Shown: positions 1 to 7,144, numbered from the stretch's first letter. The stretch is 8,353 bases of DNA from Bacteroidales bacterium (GCA_030643125.1 DAOWML010000080.1:1-8353), one strand, 5' to 3'. Translations and numbers: made by a program. Notes: generated by a model not told the origin, from the letters alone.

Positions 1-1107
1 ATGGCTGCTGATGAAATAAATTCAAATGGCGGATTAACGATTAATGGTGTTGAAAGAGAAATTGAACTGGTATTTAAAAATTCCGGAGGGACACCTGAAA
101 TTGGCGAAACCGTAATTAACGAGCTAATTAATGAAAATATAGATATTATTATCGGTCCAACAGTTTCTGCCGTTGCTGTCGACATGGCAAACTTGTGCAT
201 TGAAAATAATATCCTTATGATGACTTATTCATCAACAATCCCGGAACTTTCATATTTAAATGACAGAAATCTTATCTGGAGAACATGCCCTTCAGATGCT
301 TTTAGTGGTATTGTTATGGCCGACTATGCTTTTGATTCCTTAGACATAAACAAGGGAGCAATTCTATATCGAGAAGATAAATTTGGTCTGGCCATGAAAG
401 AAATTATTGCAGAGAAATTTAATTTGTTGGGAGGAGAAATTCTTGCGACTGCCAGTTATCCTACTGAAGAAGTCGAACTTAACCTGTACGATTACAGTAA
501 TCAAATAAATCATCTTTTAAAATTTGAACCACAAATAATTTTTACAATTGTTTTTGAACTGGAAATAGGTAAAATTACCCAGGATTTTTGGGCATCTTCT
601 TTATATCAAATTTATGTTTTAAAACCAAAAATATTTTTAACGGAAGGTGGATTCCCTCAAGAGTTAATAGCCAACGGGCAACCCGATGTAGTTGAAACTA
701 TTTTTGGAATATCGAGTTCAATTACTACAAGCCCTAATTATATAACATTTAAAAACAACTATTTTCAGAAATTCGATTTTGAGCCTGTAACTTATGCTGA
801 ACATGCATACGATGCTTTATATTCAATTGTTTATGCAATGCTAAAAGCTCAATCGGTATTACCTGATGATATTAAGCAAAACCTTAGATTGGTTACAGGG
901 GGCGAGGGCTCAGACTCTGAACCTGTAATAATAAATGTAAACGAGTACGAAAAAGCTAAAGTTTTTTTGTTATCAGATGTTGATATAAATTATGAAGGAG
1001 CCTCAGGGGCAATAAATTTTGATGAAAACGGCGACCCTGAATCTAAATTTGTTATTTGGGGAATCAGGAATGGCGAGTATACTGAAATATCATACTTTGA
1101 AAAATAA
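1..1107 (+). CDS. Type I periplasmic solute-binding protein (branched-chain amino acid ABC type), 5' partial
   Basis: The readable 368 residues match the receptor family of LivJ/LivK-like ABC substrate-binding proteins (Peripla_BP_6 type). Visible family landmarks are the opening MAADEINSNGGL, the IGP turn at 51-53, TYSSTIPELS at 75-84, WRTCPSD at 93-99, ILYREDKFGLAM at 121-132, the helix YAEHAYDALYSIVYAM at 265-280, and the C-terminal GASGAINFDENGDP at 333-346. The frame is open from base 1, and the first residues correspond to the end of the first helix of the fold. The signal peptide and first strand, probably several tens of residues, therefore lie outside the window, and the ATG at base 1 is unlikely to be the real start. 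The protein should bind a small ligand, possibly an amino acid, in the periplasm. No permease or ATPase gene follows. Instead a YfiR-like gene begins about 4 nt downstream and a sensor kinase comes next, so I infer a sensory rather than purely transport role. The ligand cannot be read from the sequence. Confidence 0.88.
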   Translation: MAADEINSNGGLTINGVEREIELVFKNSGGTPEIGETVINELINENIDIIIGPTVSAVAVDMANLCIENNILMMTYSSTIPELSYLNDRNLIWRTCPSDAFSGIVMADYAFDSLDINKGAILYREDKFGLAMKEIIAEKFNLLGGEILATASYPTEEVELNLYDYSNQINHLLKFEPQIIFTIVFELEIGKITQDFWASSLYQIYVLKPKIFLTEGGFPQELIANGQPDVVETIFGISSSITTSPNYITFKNNYFQKFDFEPVTYAEHAYDALYSIVYAMLKAQSVLPDDIKQNLRLVTGGEGSDSEPVIINVNEYEKAKVFLLSDVDINYEGASGAINFDENGDPESKFVIWGIRNGEYTEISYFEK

Positions 1108-1111
1108 TTTT

Positions 1112-1702
1112 GTGAATCAAAATAAAAAAGAATATAAATACAATTTTCAAATAAACTCTTCTTTATACAAGAAGAGTGCTTTGATTATGCTGCTTATTTT
1201 TATATCATTTCAAAGTTTTTCTCAATCTAATGTGTATGTGCTAAAAGCTGTTTATCTTGAAAAATTCTCCCGATTTGTAACCTGGCCCGAAGAATGTTTA
1301 ATGAATGATCCAGATAAACCATTTGTGATTTCAGTTATTGGAAGAACTCCATTAACAAATAACCTTGAACAAATATATTCTATTCAAAAGATTAATAATA
1401 AGAAAGTTACAATTAAACAAATTTCTAATCTTTACGAAATTGAGAATAGCCACATATTGGTAATAGCAGAATCTGAAAGAAAGAACTTACAAAATATCTT
1501 ATCTTTAACAAAAAATTTACCGGTGCTTACAATTAGTGAAGCTCCTGGTTTTGCTAAAAAAGGAGTTTTAATTAATTTTTATGAAGAAAACAATAAATTA
1601 CGATTTGAAATAAACGAAACAGCAGTTTTGCAATCGCCATTACAAATAAGTTTTTATTTATTAAATTCTGCCAAAATTGTTAATCCAGTAAATGATAATT
1701 AA
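1112..1702 (+). CDS. YfiR-family (DUF4154) secreted regulatory protein
   Basis: The protein begins with a basic stretch (SSLYKKSA) and a hydrophobic core (LIMLLIFISFQSF) ending in SQ, a typical Bacteroidota signal peptide. The mature part opens with VYVLKAVYLEKFSRFVTWPEE, close to the family pattern in which a helix leads to a phenylalanine/tryptophan motif. It continues with VISVIGRTPL, HILVIAESER, LPVLTISEAPGFAKKGVLINFYEENNKLRFEIN and a C-terminal LLNSAKIV, all characteristic of YfiR/DUF4154. In Pseudomonas, YfiR is a periplasmic protein that represses the diguanylate cyclase YfiN through its periplasmic domain. The cysteines that form disulfides there are not evident here: only one cysteine lies in the mature part. 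The frame stays open to an ATG at 1019, but that start would lie deep in the preceding gene. I prefer GTG at 1112, just after the upstream stop. ATG 1070 (38-nt overlap) is the alternative. No start has a convincing ribosome binding site. The stop overlaps the kinase start. Confidence 0.85.
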   Translation: MNQNKKEYKYNFQINSSLYKKSALIMLLIFISFQSFSQSNVYVLKAVYLEKFSRFVTWPEECLMNDPDKPFVISVIGRTPLTNNLEQIYSIQKINNKKVTIKQISNLYEIENSHILVIAESERKNLQNILSLTKNLPVLTISEAPGFAKKGVLINFYEENNKLRFEINETAVLQSPLQISFYLLNSAKIVNPVNDN

Positions 1703-3615
1703 TGAAGATTTTTCAAAATATATCAATTAAAAATAAAATTATTAGTATCATTTTATTCGTGAGCACAATAACACTGTTAATAGGATTTACAATTATTGGT
1801 ATAAGCGATATTAAAAACTTAAAGCAAGAAATGCTTTTAAACAATTTAATGAATACAAGATTAATTGGAGAATATTCTATCGCTCCTCTTACTTTTGATG
1901 ATAATATAGGCGCAGAAAATATTTTATCAAAATTATCCACAATCCCCGGAGTTAAATGTGGTGCTTTATATGATCGAAATGGATTTTTATTTGCATCTTA
2001 TAAAAGAACCGAAGATGTATTTATCCCACCCTTATACGAAAATCCTGATGAATTAGTAAAATCTTTTAATGAGTTTACGAAAACTTCTTTAAAAATTGAA
2101 CAGCCTATTATATATGAAGATTTTAAATATGGCATTATTTCAATACAGGTTGACACATCATTGTTAACTAAAAAAACAAGAAATACTATTCTTATAATGT
2201 TTGGTATTCTTATTGGAATGATTATTTTTTCTTACATACTGGCAAACCGCTTACAAAAACCAATATCACACCCAATACTTGAATTAGCTAAATTAACCCG
2301 TAAGATATCAAGTGAGGGTGATTACAATGTAAGAATAGAAAGAAAAAGTAATGATGAAATTGGAATTCTTTATGAAGATTTCAATAATATGTTACAACAA
2401 ATTTTAAATCGTGAGGCTGCTCGTGACGAAGCAGAGAAAAAGCTTTTAGATGCTAAAGAAAAAGCTGAAGAAAGTGACCATTTAAAATCAGCTTTTTTGG
2501 CTAACATGTCGCACGAAATCAGAACTCCGATGAATGCCATTTTAGGTTTTGCGGAACTAATTACCTTGCCCGACTCCGAGATTGCTCCTGCCGAAAAAGA
2601 AAACTTCGTTAAATTAATAAATAACAGTGCAAATAATCTTTTACGATTAATAGACGATATTATTGATATTTCGAAAATTGAAGCAGGCCAAATAAAGATT
2701 CGTAAAAAAGAATGTCATTTAAATTCTACCTTAAAGGATATTCAACAATCATTTCTTGAGATTAGAAAACACAAAGAAAAAGAAAATATTGATATCAGAT
2801 TAAACGAAAATGCACAATCTCAAAACCTTATAATCAAAACTGATACACTTAGATTAAACCAAATTTTTATTAACTTAATAGATAATGCATTAAAATTTAC
2901 CGAAGATGGTTTTATAGAATTTGGTTATGAAATATTGAACAAAGAAAAATTTCTGTTTTATGTAAAAGATACAGGTCTTGGAATGGACCATAAGAAAAAA
3001 GATCTTGTCTTTGATCGATTTACAAAAATAGAAGATGATAGCTCAAGATTATACCGTGGTGCCGGTTTAGGTTTAGCTATTAGTAAAAGCTTAGTTGAAC
3101 TGCTGGGTGGCAAAATATGGGTTGAATCTACCCCTTCTGTTGGTTCTACTTTCTATTTTAATCTGCCTTTCGACATAATAAAAGAATCCGACAATAACCT
3201 TCAAATTATTGAACTATCGGATAATTACGATTGGCAAAATAAAACAATTTTAGTAGCAGAAGACGAACCAGCTAATTATATTTATATTGAAGAAGTCTTA
3301 AAAACTACCAAAGCCAAAGTTCTTAAAGCTATGAACGGCAAAGAAGCAGTTGAAATGTATAAAAATAATAAGGATATTGATATCATTATTATGGATATTA
3401 AGATGCCAGAAATGGATGGGTATGAGGCAACCAGACAAATAAAAAAAATAAATAAAGACGTTCCGATAATTTCTCAAACAGCTTATGCAATGCCAGGAGA
3501 TATAGACAAAGGACTCGATTCAGGTATGAATGATTATTTAATAAAACCCGTTAAACCAAAAGTATTATTATCAATATTAAATAAATACCTTAATAAATTA
3601 TCACCAACAGGGTGA
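1702..3615 (+). CDS. Hybrid sensor histidine kinase with CHASE8-like periplasmic domain
   Basis: This is a 637-residue inner-membrane kinase. Domains in order: TM1 about 12-34; a periplasmic domain about 38-158 that reads like CHASE8 (IAPLTFDDNIGAENILSKL, then GALYDRNGFLFASY at 87-100); TM2 about 161-181; HAMP about 182-235 with P187 and DEIG at 218-221; a short coiled coil 236-262; HisKA with H271 in SHEIRTPMNAILGF. The HATPase has its N box at 391-400 (N395), G1 DTGLGM 423-428, F box FDRF 437-440 and G2 GAGLGLAI 453-460. The C-terminal receiver has acidic pair E520/D521, phospho-acceptor D565 in IIMDIKMPEMDG, T593 and K615. All catalytic residues are present, so it should autophosphorylate H271 and pass phosphate to D565. 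No DNA-binding or other output domain follows, so a separate Hpt or response regulator is expected outside the window. The start ATG shares one base with the YfiR stop (TAATG), which suggests translational coupling. CHASE8 is the domain that YfiR controls in YfiN, so the neighbouring YfiR homologue is its likely periplasmic partner. Confidence 0.93.
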   Translation: MKIFQNISIKNKIISIILFVSTITLLIGFTIIGISDIKNLKQEMLLNNLMNTRLIGEYSIAPLTFDDNIGAENILSKLSTIPGVKCGALYDRNGFLFASYKRTEDVFIPPLYENPDELVKSFNEFTKTSLKIEQPIIYEDFKYGIISIQVDTSLLTKKTRNTILIMFGILIGMIIFSYILANRLQKPISHPILELAKLTRKISSEGDYNVRIERKSNDEIGILYEDFNNMLQQILNREAARDEAEKKLLDAKEKAEESDHLKSAFLANMSHEIRTPMNAILGFAELITLPDSEIAPAEKENFVKLINNSANNLLRLIDDIIDISKIEAGQIKIRKKECHLNSTLKDIQQSFLEIRKHKEKENIDIRLNENAQSQNLIIKTDTLRLNQIFINLIDNALKFTEDGFIEFGYEILNKEKFLFYVKDTGLGMDHKKKDLVFDRFTKIEDDSSRLYRGAGLGLAISKSLVELLGGKIWVESTPSVGSTFYFNLPFDIIKESDNNLQIIELSDNYDWQNKTILVAEDEPANYIYIEEVLKTTKAKVLKAMNGKEAVEMYKNNKDIDIIIMDIKMPEMDGYEATRQIKKINKDVPIISQTAYAMPGDIDKGLDSGMNDYLIKPVKPKVLLSILNKYLNKLSPTG

Positions 3616-3620
3616 AGCAT

Positions 3621-3636
3621 ATCCCGAATTTCGGGG
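3621..3636. repeat. Short palindrome CCCGAA-T-TTCGGG
   Basis: A 13-base inverted repeat (arms CCCGAA and TTCGGG around one T) starts seven bases after the kinase stop codon and directly abuts a second, longer palindrome. It is GC-rich against an AT-rich background. As RNA the centre would have to open into a small loop, so it may work as DNA or as part of a compound hairpin. Similar CCCGAA/TTCGGG palindromes could be dispersed in the genome, but this cannot be tested here. Confidence 0.5.
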
Positions 3637-3663
3637 AACTAACGGGTTAACCCGTTAGTTTAC
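3637..3663 (+). terminator. Perfect 24-bp palindrome, probable terminator of the sensor cassette
   Basis: Bases 3637-3660 form a perfect inverted repeat with no spacer. Each half is AACTAACGGGTT or its complement, and TTTA follows. Transcribed, it gives a stable hairpin with a GGG/CCC core about 20 bases past the kinase stop, in the right place to end the three-gene transcript before the serine hydrolase gene at 3705. The following T run is short, so it is not a textbook intrinsic terminator. A protein-binding palindrome or a dispersed repeat is also possible. Confidence 0.5.
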
Positions 3664-3704
3664 ACAAAGAAATAGATTTTAGCCGAATACAAAAACATAA
3701 ACAG

Positions 3705-4838
3705 ATGAAAAAAATAATTAAAATTTATTTGCCACTTGTTCTTCTTCTAGGTTTGGTTTTTTTATTTGTTCAACCAAATCCTTACTTCAGAAGAGCTATA
3801 ATTTATAATACAGCAGATATTTCAGATCACGAAATATTTAACGAAAGAATCGTTGAAAGCGATATTCATCAAGCATGGAAAATATCACCCGGTTTTAATA
3901 GTTATAAATTAACTTCAAACGATTTATTTTTACTTAACAAATACAAAACTATTGCCTTTCTGATAATTAAAGATACAAATTTGCTCTTTGAAAGTTATTG
4001 GGATGGATATTCTGAAGACTCTATGTCAAGTTCTTTTTCAATGGCAAAAAGCATTGTAAGTTTACTTGTCGGAATAGCTATTGACGAAGGATTAATATCA
4101 TCTGTTGATGACCCCGTTTCAAGATATATCCCTGAATTCGATAATAAGAAATATAATATTACAATTCGTGATTTACTAACTATGAGCTCAGGTTTGGAAT
4201 GGAATGAAAGTTACCATAATCCATTTTCGGTAACAACAAAAGCATATTACGGTAAAAATCTAAATAAACTTGTATTACGTGCGAAATCTGTTGAACCACC
4301 CGGCGAAAAATTTGAGTACATTACAGCTAATCCGCAACTGTTAAGTATAATTCTTAAAAATGTTACAAATAAAACACTTAGCGAATATGCTTCGGAAAAA
4401 CTTTGGAAACCACTCGGAGCAAAAAATGATGCTACATGGAGTTTAGATCAGGAAAACGGATATGAAAAAGCTTTTTGTTGCTTTAACTCTAATGCCCGCG
4501 ATTTTGCTCGTATTGGTCAATTAATCCTAAATAATGGTGCATGGAACGATAAGCAATTAATTTCTGAATCGTACTTGAAAGATGCTCTAACGCCTGCTTC
4601 TTTCTTGGCAGATAAAAAAAATAAACCTATTGATTTCTATGGATATCAATGGTGGATTTGTAGTTATAATGATACTATGATTTATTATGCACGCGGAATT
4701 TTAGGACAATACATTATTACAATCCCTGAAAAAAATATGGTAATTGTAAGACTTGGTCATAAACGAAGTAAAGAAAAAATTAATCATCATCCGGTTGATT
4801 TATATGAATATATTGATCTTGCCTTAAAAATTTATTGA
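3705..4838 (+). CDS. Membrane-anchored serine hydrolase, beta-lactamase/PBP-like (class C fold)
   Basis: A 377-residue protein of the beta-lactamase superfamily (COG1680/PF00144 type). An N-terminal hydrophobic segment (about 8-22) after MKKIIKIY has no lipobox cysteine, so it is a signal anchor or uncleaved signal that places the enzyme in the periplasm. The catalytic S-x-x-K motif is SMAK at 112-115. The family region DLLTMSSGLEWNE is at 156-168. The probable catalytic tyrosine is Y205 in PGEKFEYITANPQLL, and the third-motif region is ARGILGQYIITIPEKNMVIV at 329-348. NARDFARIGQLILNNGAW at 263-280 is also typical of the family. Members include peptidases, esterases and amide hydrolases as well as lactamases, so the substrate is unknown and resistance should not be assumed. 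The gene follows the palindromic region by about 40 bp, so it probably has its own transcript. The start lacks a Shine-Dalgarno sequence, like its neighbours. It ends 23 bp from the convergent frr gene. Confidence 0.9.
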   Translation: MKKIIKIYLPLVLLLGLVFLFVQPNPYFRRAIIYNTADISDHEIFNERIVESDIHQAWKISPGFNSYKLTSNDLFLLNKYKTIAFLIIKDTNLLFESYWDGYSEDSMSSSFSMAKSIVSLLVGIAIDEGLISSVDDPVSRYIPEFDNKKYNITIRDLLTMSSGLEWNESYHNPFSVTTKAYYGKNLNKLVLRAKSVEPPGEKFEYITANPQLLSIILKNVTNKTLSEYASEKLWKPLGAKNDATWSLDQENGYEKAFCCFNSNARDFARIGQLILNNGAWNDKQLISESYLKDALTPASFLADKKNKPIDFYGYQWWICSYNDTMIYYARGILGQYIITIPEKNMVIVRLGHKRSKEKINHHPVDLYEYIDLALKIY

Positions 4839-4861
4839 TTAATAATTTTAACTTTAGGCAT

Positions 4862-5425
4862 TTATATTTTCATTATATCCTCTTCTTTTGCTTTAACAAT
4901 TTTATCAATTTTTTCTCCGAAGCTATCAGTTTGTTTCTGAATCACATCTTCAGCAGTTTTAGCTTCATCTTCTGAAAGGCCGTCTTTTTCTAACTGCTTT
5001 ACTTCATCATTTGCATCTTTTCTGGCACTGCGAATACTAACACGAGCACCCTCTCCTTCTGAATGAACCTGTTTAACAAGAACCTTTCTTCTTTCTTCAG
5101 TTAGTGCCGGGATATTAATCCTAATCATTTCCCCGTTATTCATTGGTGTAAAACCCAGGTTGGAATTAATAATAGCTCGTTCGATAGGTTCTACCATTGT
5201 TTTTTCCCAGGGCTGAATTGCAATGGTTTTAGGATCTGGAGTTCCTATATTTGCCACCTGATTTATTGGTGTCTGAGTACCATAATAATCAACCATCACA
5301 GTATCCAGCATACGAGGATTTGCTTTCCCTGCGCGTAAAGCTCCCAGTTCTACTTCAAGATGATTAATTGCTTTATCCATCATCTCCTGGGCTGCATCAA
5401 TAACAAATTGAACTTCTTCAGTCAT
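4862..5425 (-). CDS. frr: Ribosome recycling factor
   Basis: RRF works in the cytoplasm with EF-G to split post-termination ribosomes so that subunits can start a new round of translation. The 187-residue length is normal for the family. Characteristic stretches are LRAGKANPRMLD at 30-41, YYGTQTPINQVANI at 47-60, IAIQPWEKTMVEPIERAI at 68-85, IRINIPALTEERRK at 101-114, and ARVSIRSARKDAND at 127-140, with the acidic-basic helical tail forming the end of the three-helix bundle. The ATG at 5425 is the only sensible start. The sequence before it is A-rich without a Shine-Dalgarno motif, normal for Bacteroidota. pyrH lies upstream on the same strand, the usual neighbour, but 511 bp of gene-free DNA separates them, so frr probably has its own promoter or a long intercistronic RNA. 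Confidence 0.98.
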   Translation of the reverse strand: MTEEVQFVIDAAQEMMDKAINHLEVELGALRAGKANPRMLDTVMVDYYGTQTPINQVANIGTPDPKTIAIQPWEKTMVEPIERAIINSNLGFTPMNNGEMIRINIPALTEERRKVLVKQVHSEGEGARVSIRSARKDANDEVKQLEKDGLSEDEAKTAEDVIQKQTDSFGEKIDKIVKAKEEDIMKI

Positions 5426-5463
5426 AACTGTTTATTTTAGGGTTAGGGTTTTCATGTTCACAA

Positions 5464-5494
5464 CAAATTTATAAAAAAAATAGAATAATAAAAG
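5464..5494 (-). promoter_or_regulatory. Possible Bacteroidota-type promoter for frr
   Basis: On the minus strand, TAAATTTG (complement of 5464-5471) matches the Bacteroidota -7 consensus TAnnTTTG. It lies about 38 bases before the frr start codon, giving a plausible leader of about 30 nt. The -33 position, about 19 bases further upstream, reads CTTT rather than TTTG, so only one half of the promoter is good. In such AT-rich DNA a match can occur by chance. Confidence 0.3.
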
Positions 5495-5527
5495 AATTGA
5501 TTACTGGAGTATTGGATTCGTGAGAAA

Positions 5528-5623
5528 TGCATTATAAAAACGAATCGTTCCAATCTTTACTTTCCAATTTCCTTTGTAAGGACTTTACAAGGTTTATTAA
5601 CCCATTCTCCAATTTATAATGCA
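5528..5623. repeat. 11-bp inverted repeat enclosing a hairpin
   Basis: TGCATTATAAA at 5528-5538 is matched exactly by its reverse complement TTTATAATGCA at 5613-5623. Between them sits a second inverted repeat, CCTTTGTAA (5571-5579) and TTACAAGG (5585-5592), with a 5-base loop and one bulged T. A shorter pair, GATTCGT near 5515 and ACGAATC near 5540, overlaps the left arm. The element lies in the spacer upstream of frr. It could be a folded RNA, a small non-coding mobile remnant or chance pairing in AT-rich DNA. Confidence 0.45.
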
Positions 5624-5806
5624 AAGCATCTAATTCATGTGTTTATTTTTAAACCTTAAGGTCTTGTTAAAAACTATAATAGCATCCTGCCATACTCTCA
5701 AATTCCTAAATCCCCTATTAATATTTTTTCTTTCCATCATTCCGTTATTCCCTATTTCCTTTTCTATTATTTATTCTTAATAAAACCACCTACTGTAAAC
5801 TAATTC

Positions 5807-5852
5807 CTGCAAACTGCCACCTGCAAACTGCAAACTGCAAACTGCCTACTAC
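5807..5852. repeat. 7-bp tandem array, unit AAACTGC
   Basis: In exact 7-base register from 5811 the units read AAACTGC, CACCTGC, AAACTGC, AAACTGC, AAACTGC, then CTACTAC. A degenerate unit (TTCCTGC, 5804-5810) precedes them. The array lies about 90 bp downstream of the pyrH stop. Units are too short, and spacers absent, so this is not a CRISPR. Confidence 0.8.
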
Positions 5853-5936
5853 TACTTCTCTCACATTCATCTCTTCTCCCTCATTTTCCCTGCTTACTGC
5901 ACCTGCATCCTGAATCCTTTCACCTTTTATCATTTC

Positions 5937-6647
5937 CTAATTATTCACCAGTGTTCCAATATCTTCTCCATTAACAACTTTCATGAGATTTCCCTTTTTA
6001 TTCATATCAAAAACATATATCGGAATATTATTTTTTTTACACATAGTAAATGCAGTTAAATCCATCACATTTAATTCTTTTTTTATAACTTCATTAAAAG
6101 ATATTTTATTATACCTGGTTGCTTTAGGGTCTTTTTCCGGATCAGCACTATAAACTCCATCAACACGAGTTCCTTTTAAAATAATTTCAGCTCCAATCTC
6201 CACTGCTCTGAGTGCCGATGCTGTATCTGTAGTAAAAAAAGGATTACCTGTTCCTCCTGACAAAATCACAACCTTTCCTGATTCTAAATAATCAACCACT
6301 TTATCTCTATTGTATAACTCACCTACGGGCTCCATTCTTACTGCAGTAGACACAACAGATCTAAGTCCAATGTTGCTTAAAGATGATTGTAAAGCCAAAC
6401 TATTAATAACAGTTGCTAACATTCCCATCTGATCTCCTTTAACACGATCAAATCCGCTTGTAACACCTGAAAGGCCTCTAAAAATATTCCCTCCACCTAT
6501 TACAATTCCAACCTGCGTTCCAGCTTCCTGTAAGTTTTTAATTTGTTCTGCATATTCATTCAACCTTTCAGAGCTAATACCATAAGCTTCATTACCCATT
6601 AAAGATTCGCCACTCAGTTTTAATAAAATTCGCTTGTACTTTATCAT
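5937..6647 (-). CDS. pyrH: Uridylate (UMP) kinase
   Basis: Bacterial UMP kinase transfers phosphate from ATP to UMP to give UDP in de novo pyrimidine nucleotide synthesis. It belongs to the amino acid kinase fold, is normally a hexamer, and is usually regulated by GTP and UTP. The 236-residue length is typical. Motifs in order: LKLSGESLMG 9-18 (phosphate binding), VIGGGNIFRG 49-58, GDQMGMLATVINSLAL 71-86, GGTGNPFFTTDTAS 131-144 (UMP site), KGTRVDGVYSADP 158-170 (ATP site), and MDLTAF 195-200. The start ATG at 6647 follows an A-rich leader with no Shine-Dalgarno sequence. The stop is TAG. frr is the next gene on the same strand, the conserved order. The other usual partners tsf and rpsB are not directly upstream: about 1 kb of repeat-rich DNA and a divergent gene lie there. 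Confidence 0.98.
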   Translation of the reverse strand: MIKYKRILLKLSGESLMGNEAYGISSERLNEYAEQIKNLQEAGTQVGIVIGGGNIFRGLSGVTSGFDRVKGDQMGMLATVINSLALQSSLSNIGLRSVVSTAVRMEPVGELYNRDKVVDYLESGKVVILSGGTGNPFFTTDTASALRAVEIGAEIILKGTRVDGVYSADPEKDPKATRYNKISFNEVIKKELNVMDLTAFTMCKKNNIPIYVFDMNKKGNLMKVVNGEDIGTLVNN

Positions 6648-6752
6648 AATTGTTTTTTAATTTTTATAGCTATGATTTAATAATATTGTGGATTTATAAA
6701 AAATATCTTTTTAATTTATGCCTAGAATAATGGAAGTCCCATAATCTTTCCC

Positions 6753-6819
6753 AATATTGCAATATTCCCTGCCTTGCCGGCAGGTTCAACTGCCGAAGGA
6801 AGTCAGGCGGTATTCCATT
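6753..6819. repeat. Compound palindromic GC-rich patch
   Basis: AATATTGCAATATT at 6753-6766 is a perfect 14-bp palindrome. It is followed directly by a stem-loop with CCTGCC (6768-6773) pairing GGCAGG (6779-6784), then a GC-rich stretch (CTGCCGAAGGAAGTCAGGCGG region, 6790-6810). AATGGAA at 6729-6735 and TTCCATT at 6813-6819 form outer inverted repeats around the whole. The sharp GC rise inside AT-rich DNA, and the nested symmetry, suggest a dispersed palindromic repeat or a small non-autonomous element about 90 bp long. It lies about 100 bp upstream of pyrH. Confidence 0.5.
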
Positions 6820-7081
6820 GTTTTTCTTTAGTTATAATAAAATTTATTTCACCATACTAGTTTATATCAGAGTCATTTTTATTAATCGATTTGGTGTTAA
6901 AAGTAGAAAAAAAATACATACAAGAATACGTTTTTAGCTTTATTCACCATTCACACTAAGCAATCACTTCTTTTTATTTGCTGAATCCTGCATCTTGAAT
7001 CTTACTTCCCGTTTACTATTTACTCTCTTCTGCTTACTTCTTTCGGTAGTCAAGCCTGCCAACTTCTTCCTTTTCTCCTTT

Positions 7082-7144
7082 TTCACCATTCCCCACTCAC
7101 CAATCATCACTCACCAATCACCATTCACCATTCACCATTCACCA
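7082..7144. repeat. 7-bp tandem array NTCACCA, block 1 (9 units)
   Basis: Nine consecutive heptamers in unbroken register. The first base is T, T, C, A, C, A, T, T, T and the rest is TCACCA, apart from one TCCCCA and one TCATCA. The unbroken 7-base phase with a variable first base suggests slippage or copying of a heptamer rather than chance composition. It falls in no gene. Confidence 0.88.

Larger units (their letters stand above)
5426..5936. other. Gene-free spacer between pyrH and frr
   Basis: No convincing ORF is present on either strand. Contents in order: a T/G-rich frr leader with two TTAGGG units (5437-5448); an AT-rich run with a possible minus-strand -7 element (5464-5471); a region of inverted repeats (5528-5623) enclosing a small hairpin; a C/T-rich tract where TTCC recurs every 8 bases four times (5732-5759); a 7-bp AAACTGC array (5811-5845); and a pyrimidine-rich stretch up to the pyrH stop. 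No terminator hairpin is obvious just downstream of pyrH. Confidence 0.7.

Noticed and set aside
1019..1111. Longer start for the YfiR gene at ATG 1019
   Set aside because: It lies within the conserved C-terminal coding region of the solute-binding protein and would put more than 50 residues before the signal-peptide core. The stretch is better explained as the other frame of that gene.
1713..1940. 75-codon ORF on the minus strand
   Set aside because: It is antisense to the first membrane segment and periplasmic domain of the kinase, which is clearly coding on the plus strand.
3705..4838. Antibiotic-resistance beta-lactamase
   Set aside because: The SxxK fold is shared by many peptidases and esterases, the motifs fit the broad COG1680 group, and nothing in the context suggests a resistance cassette.
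5437..5450. Telomere-like TTAGGG units
   Set aside because: Only two copies in the short frr leader. This is easily chance in T/G-rich DNA, and nothing suggests a replicon end.
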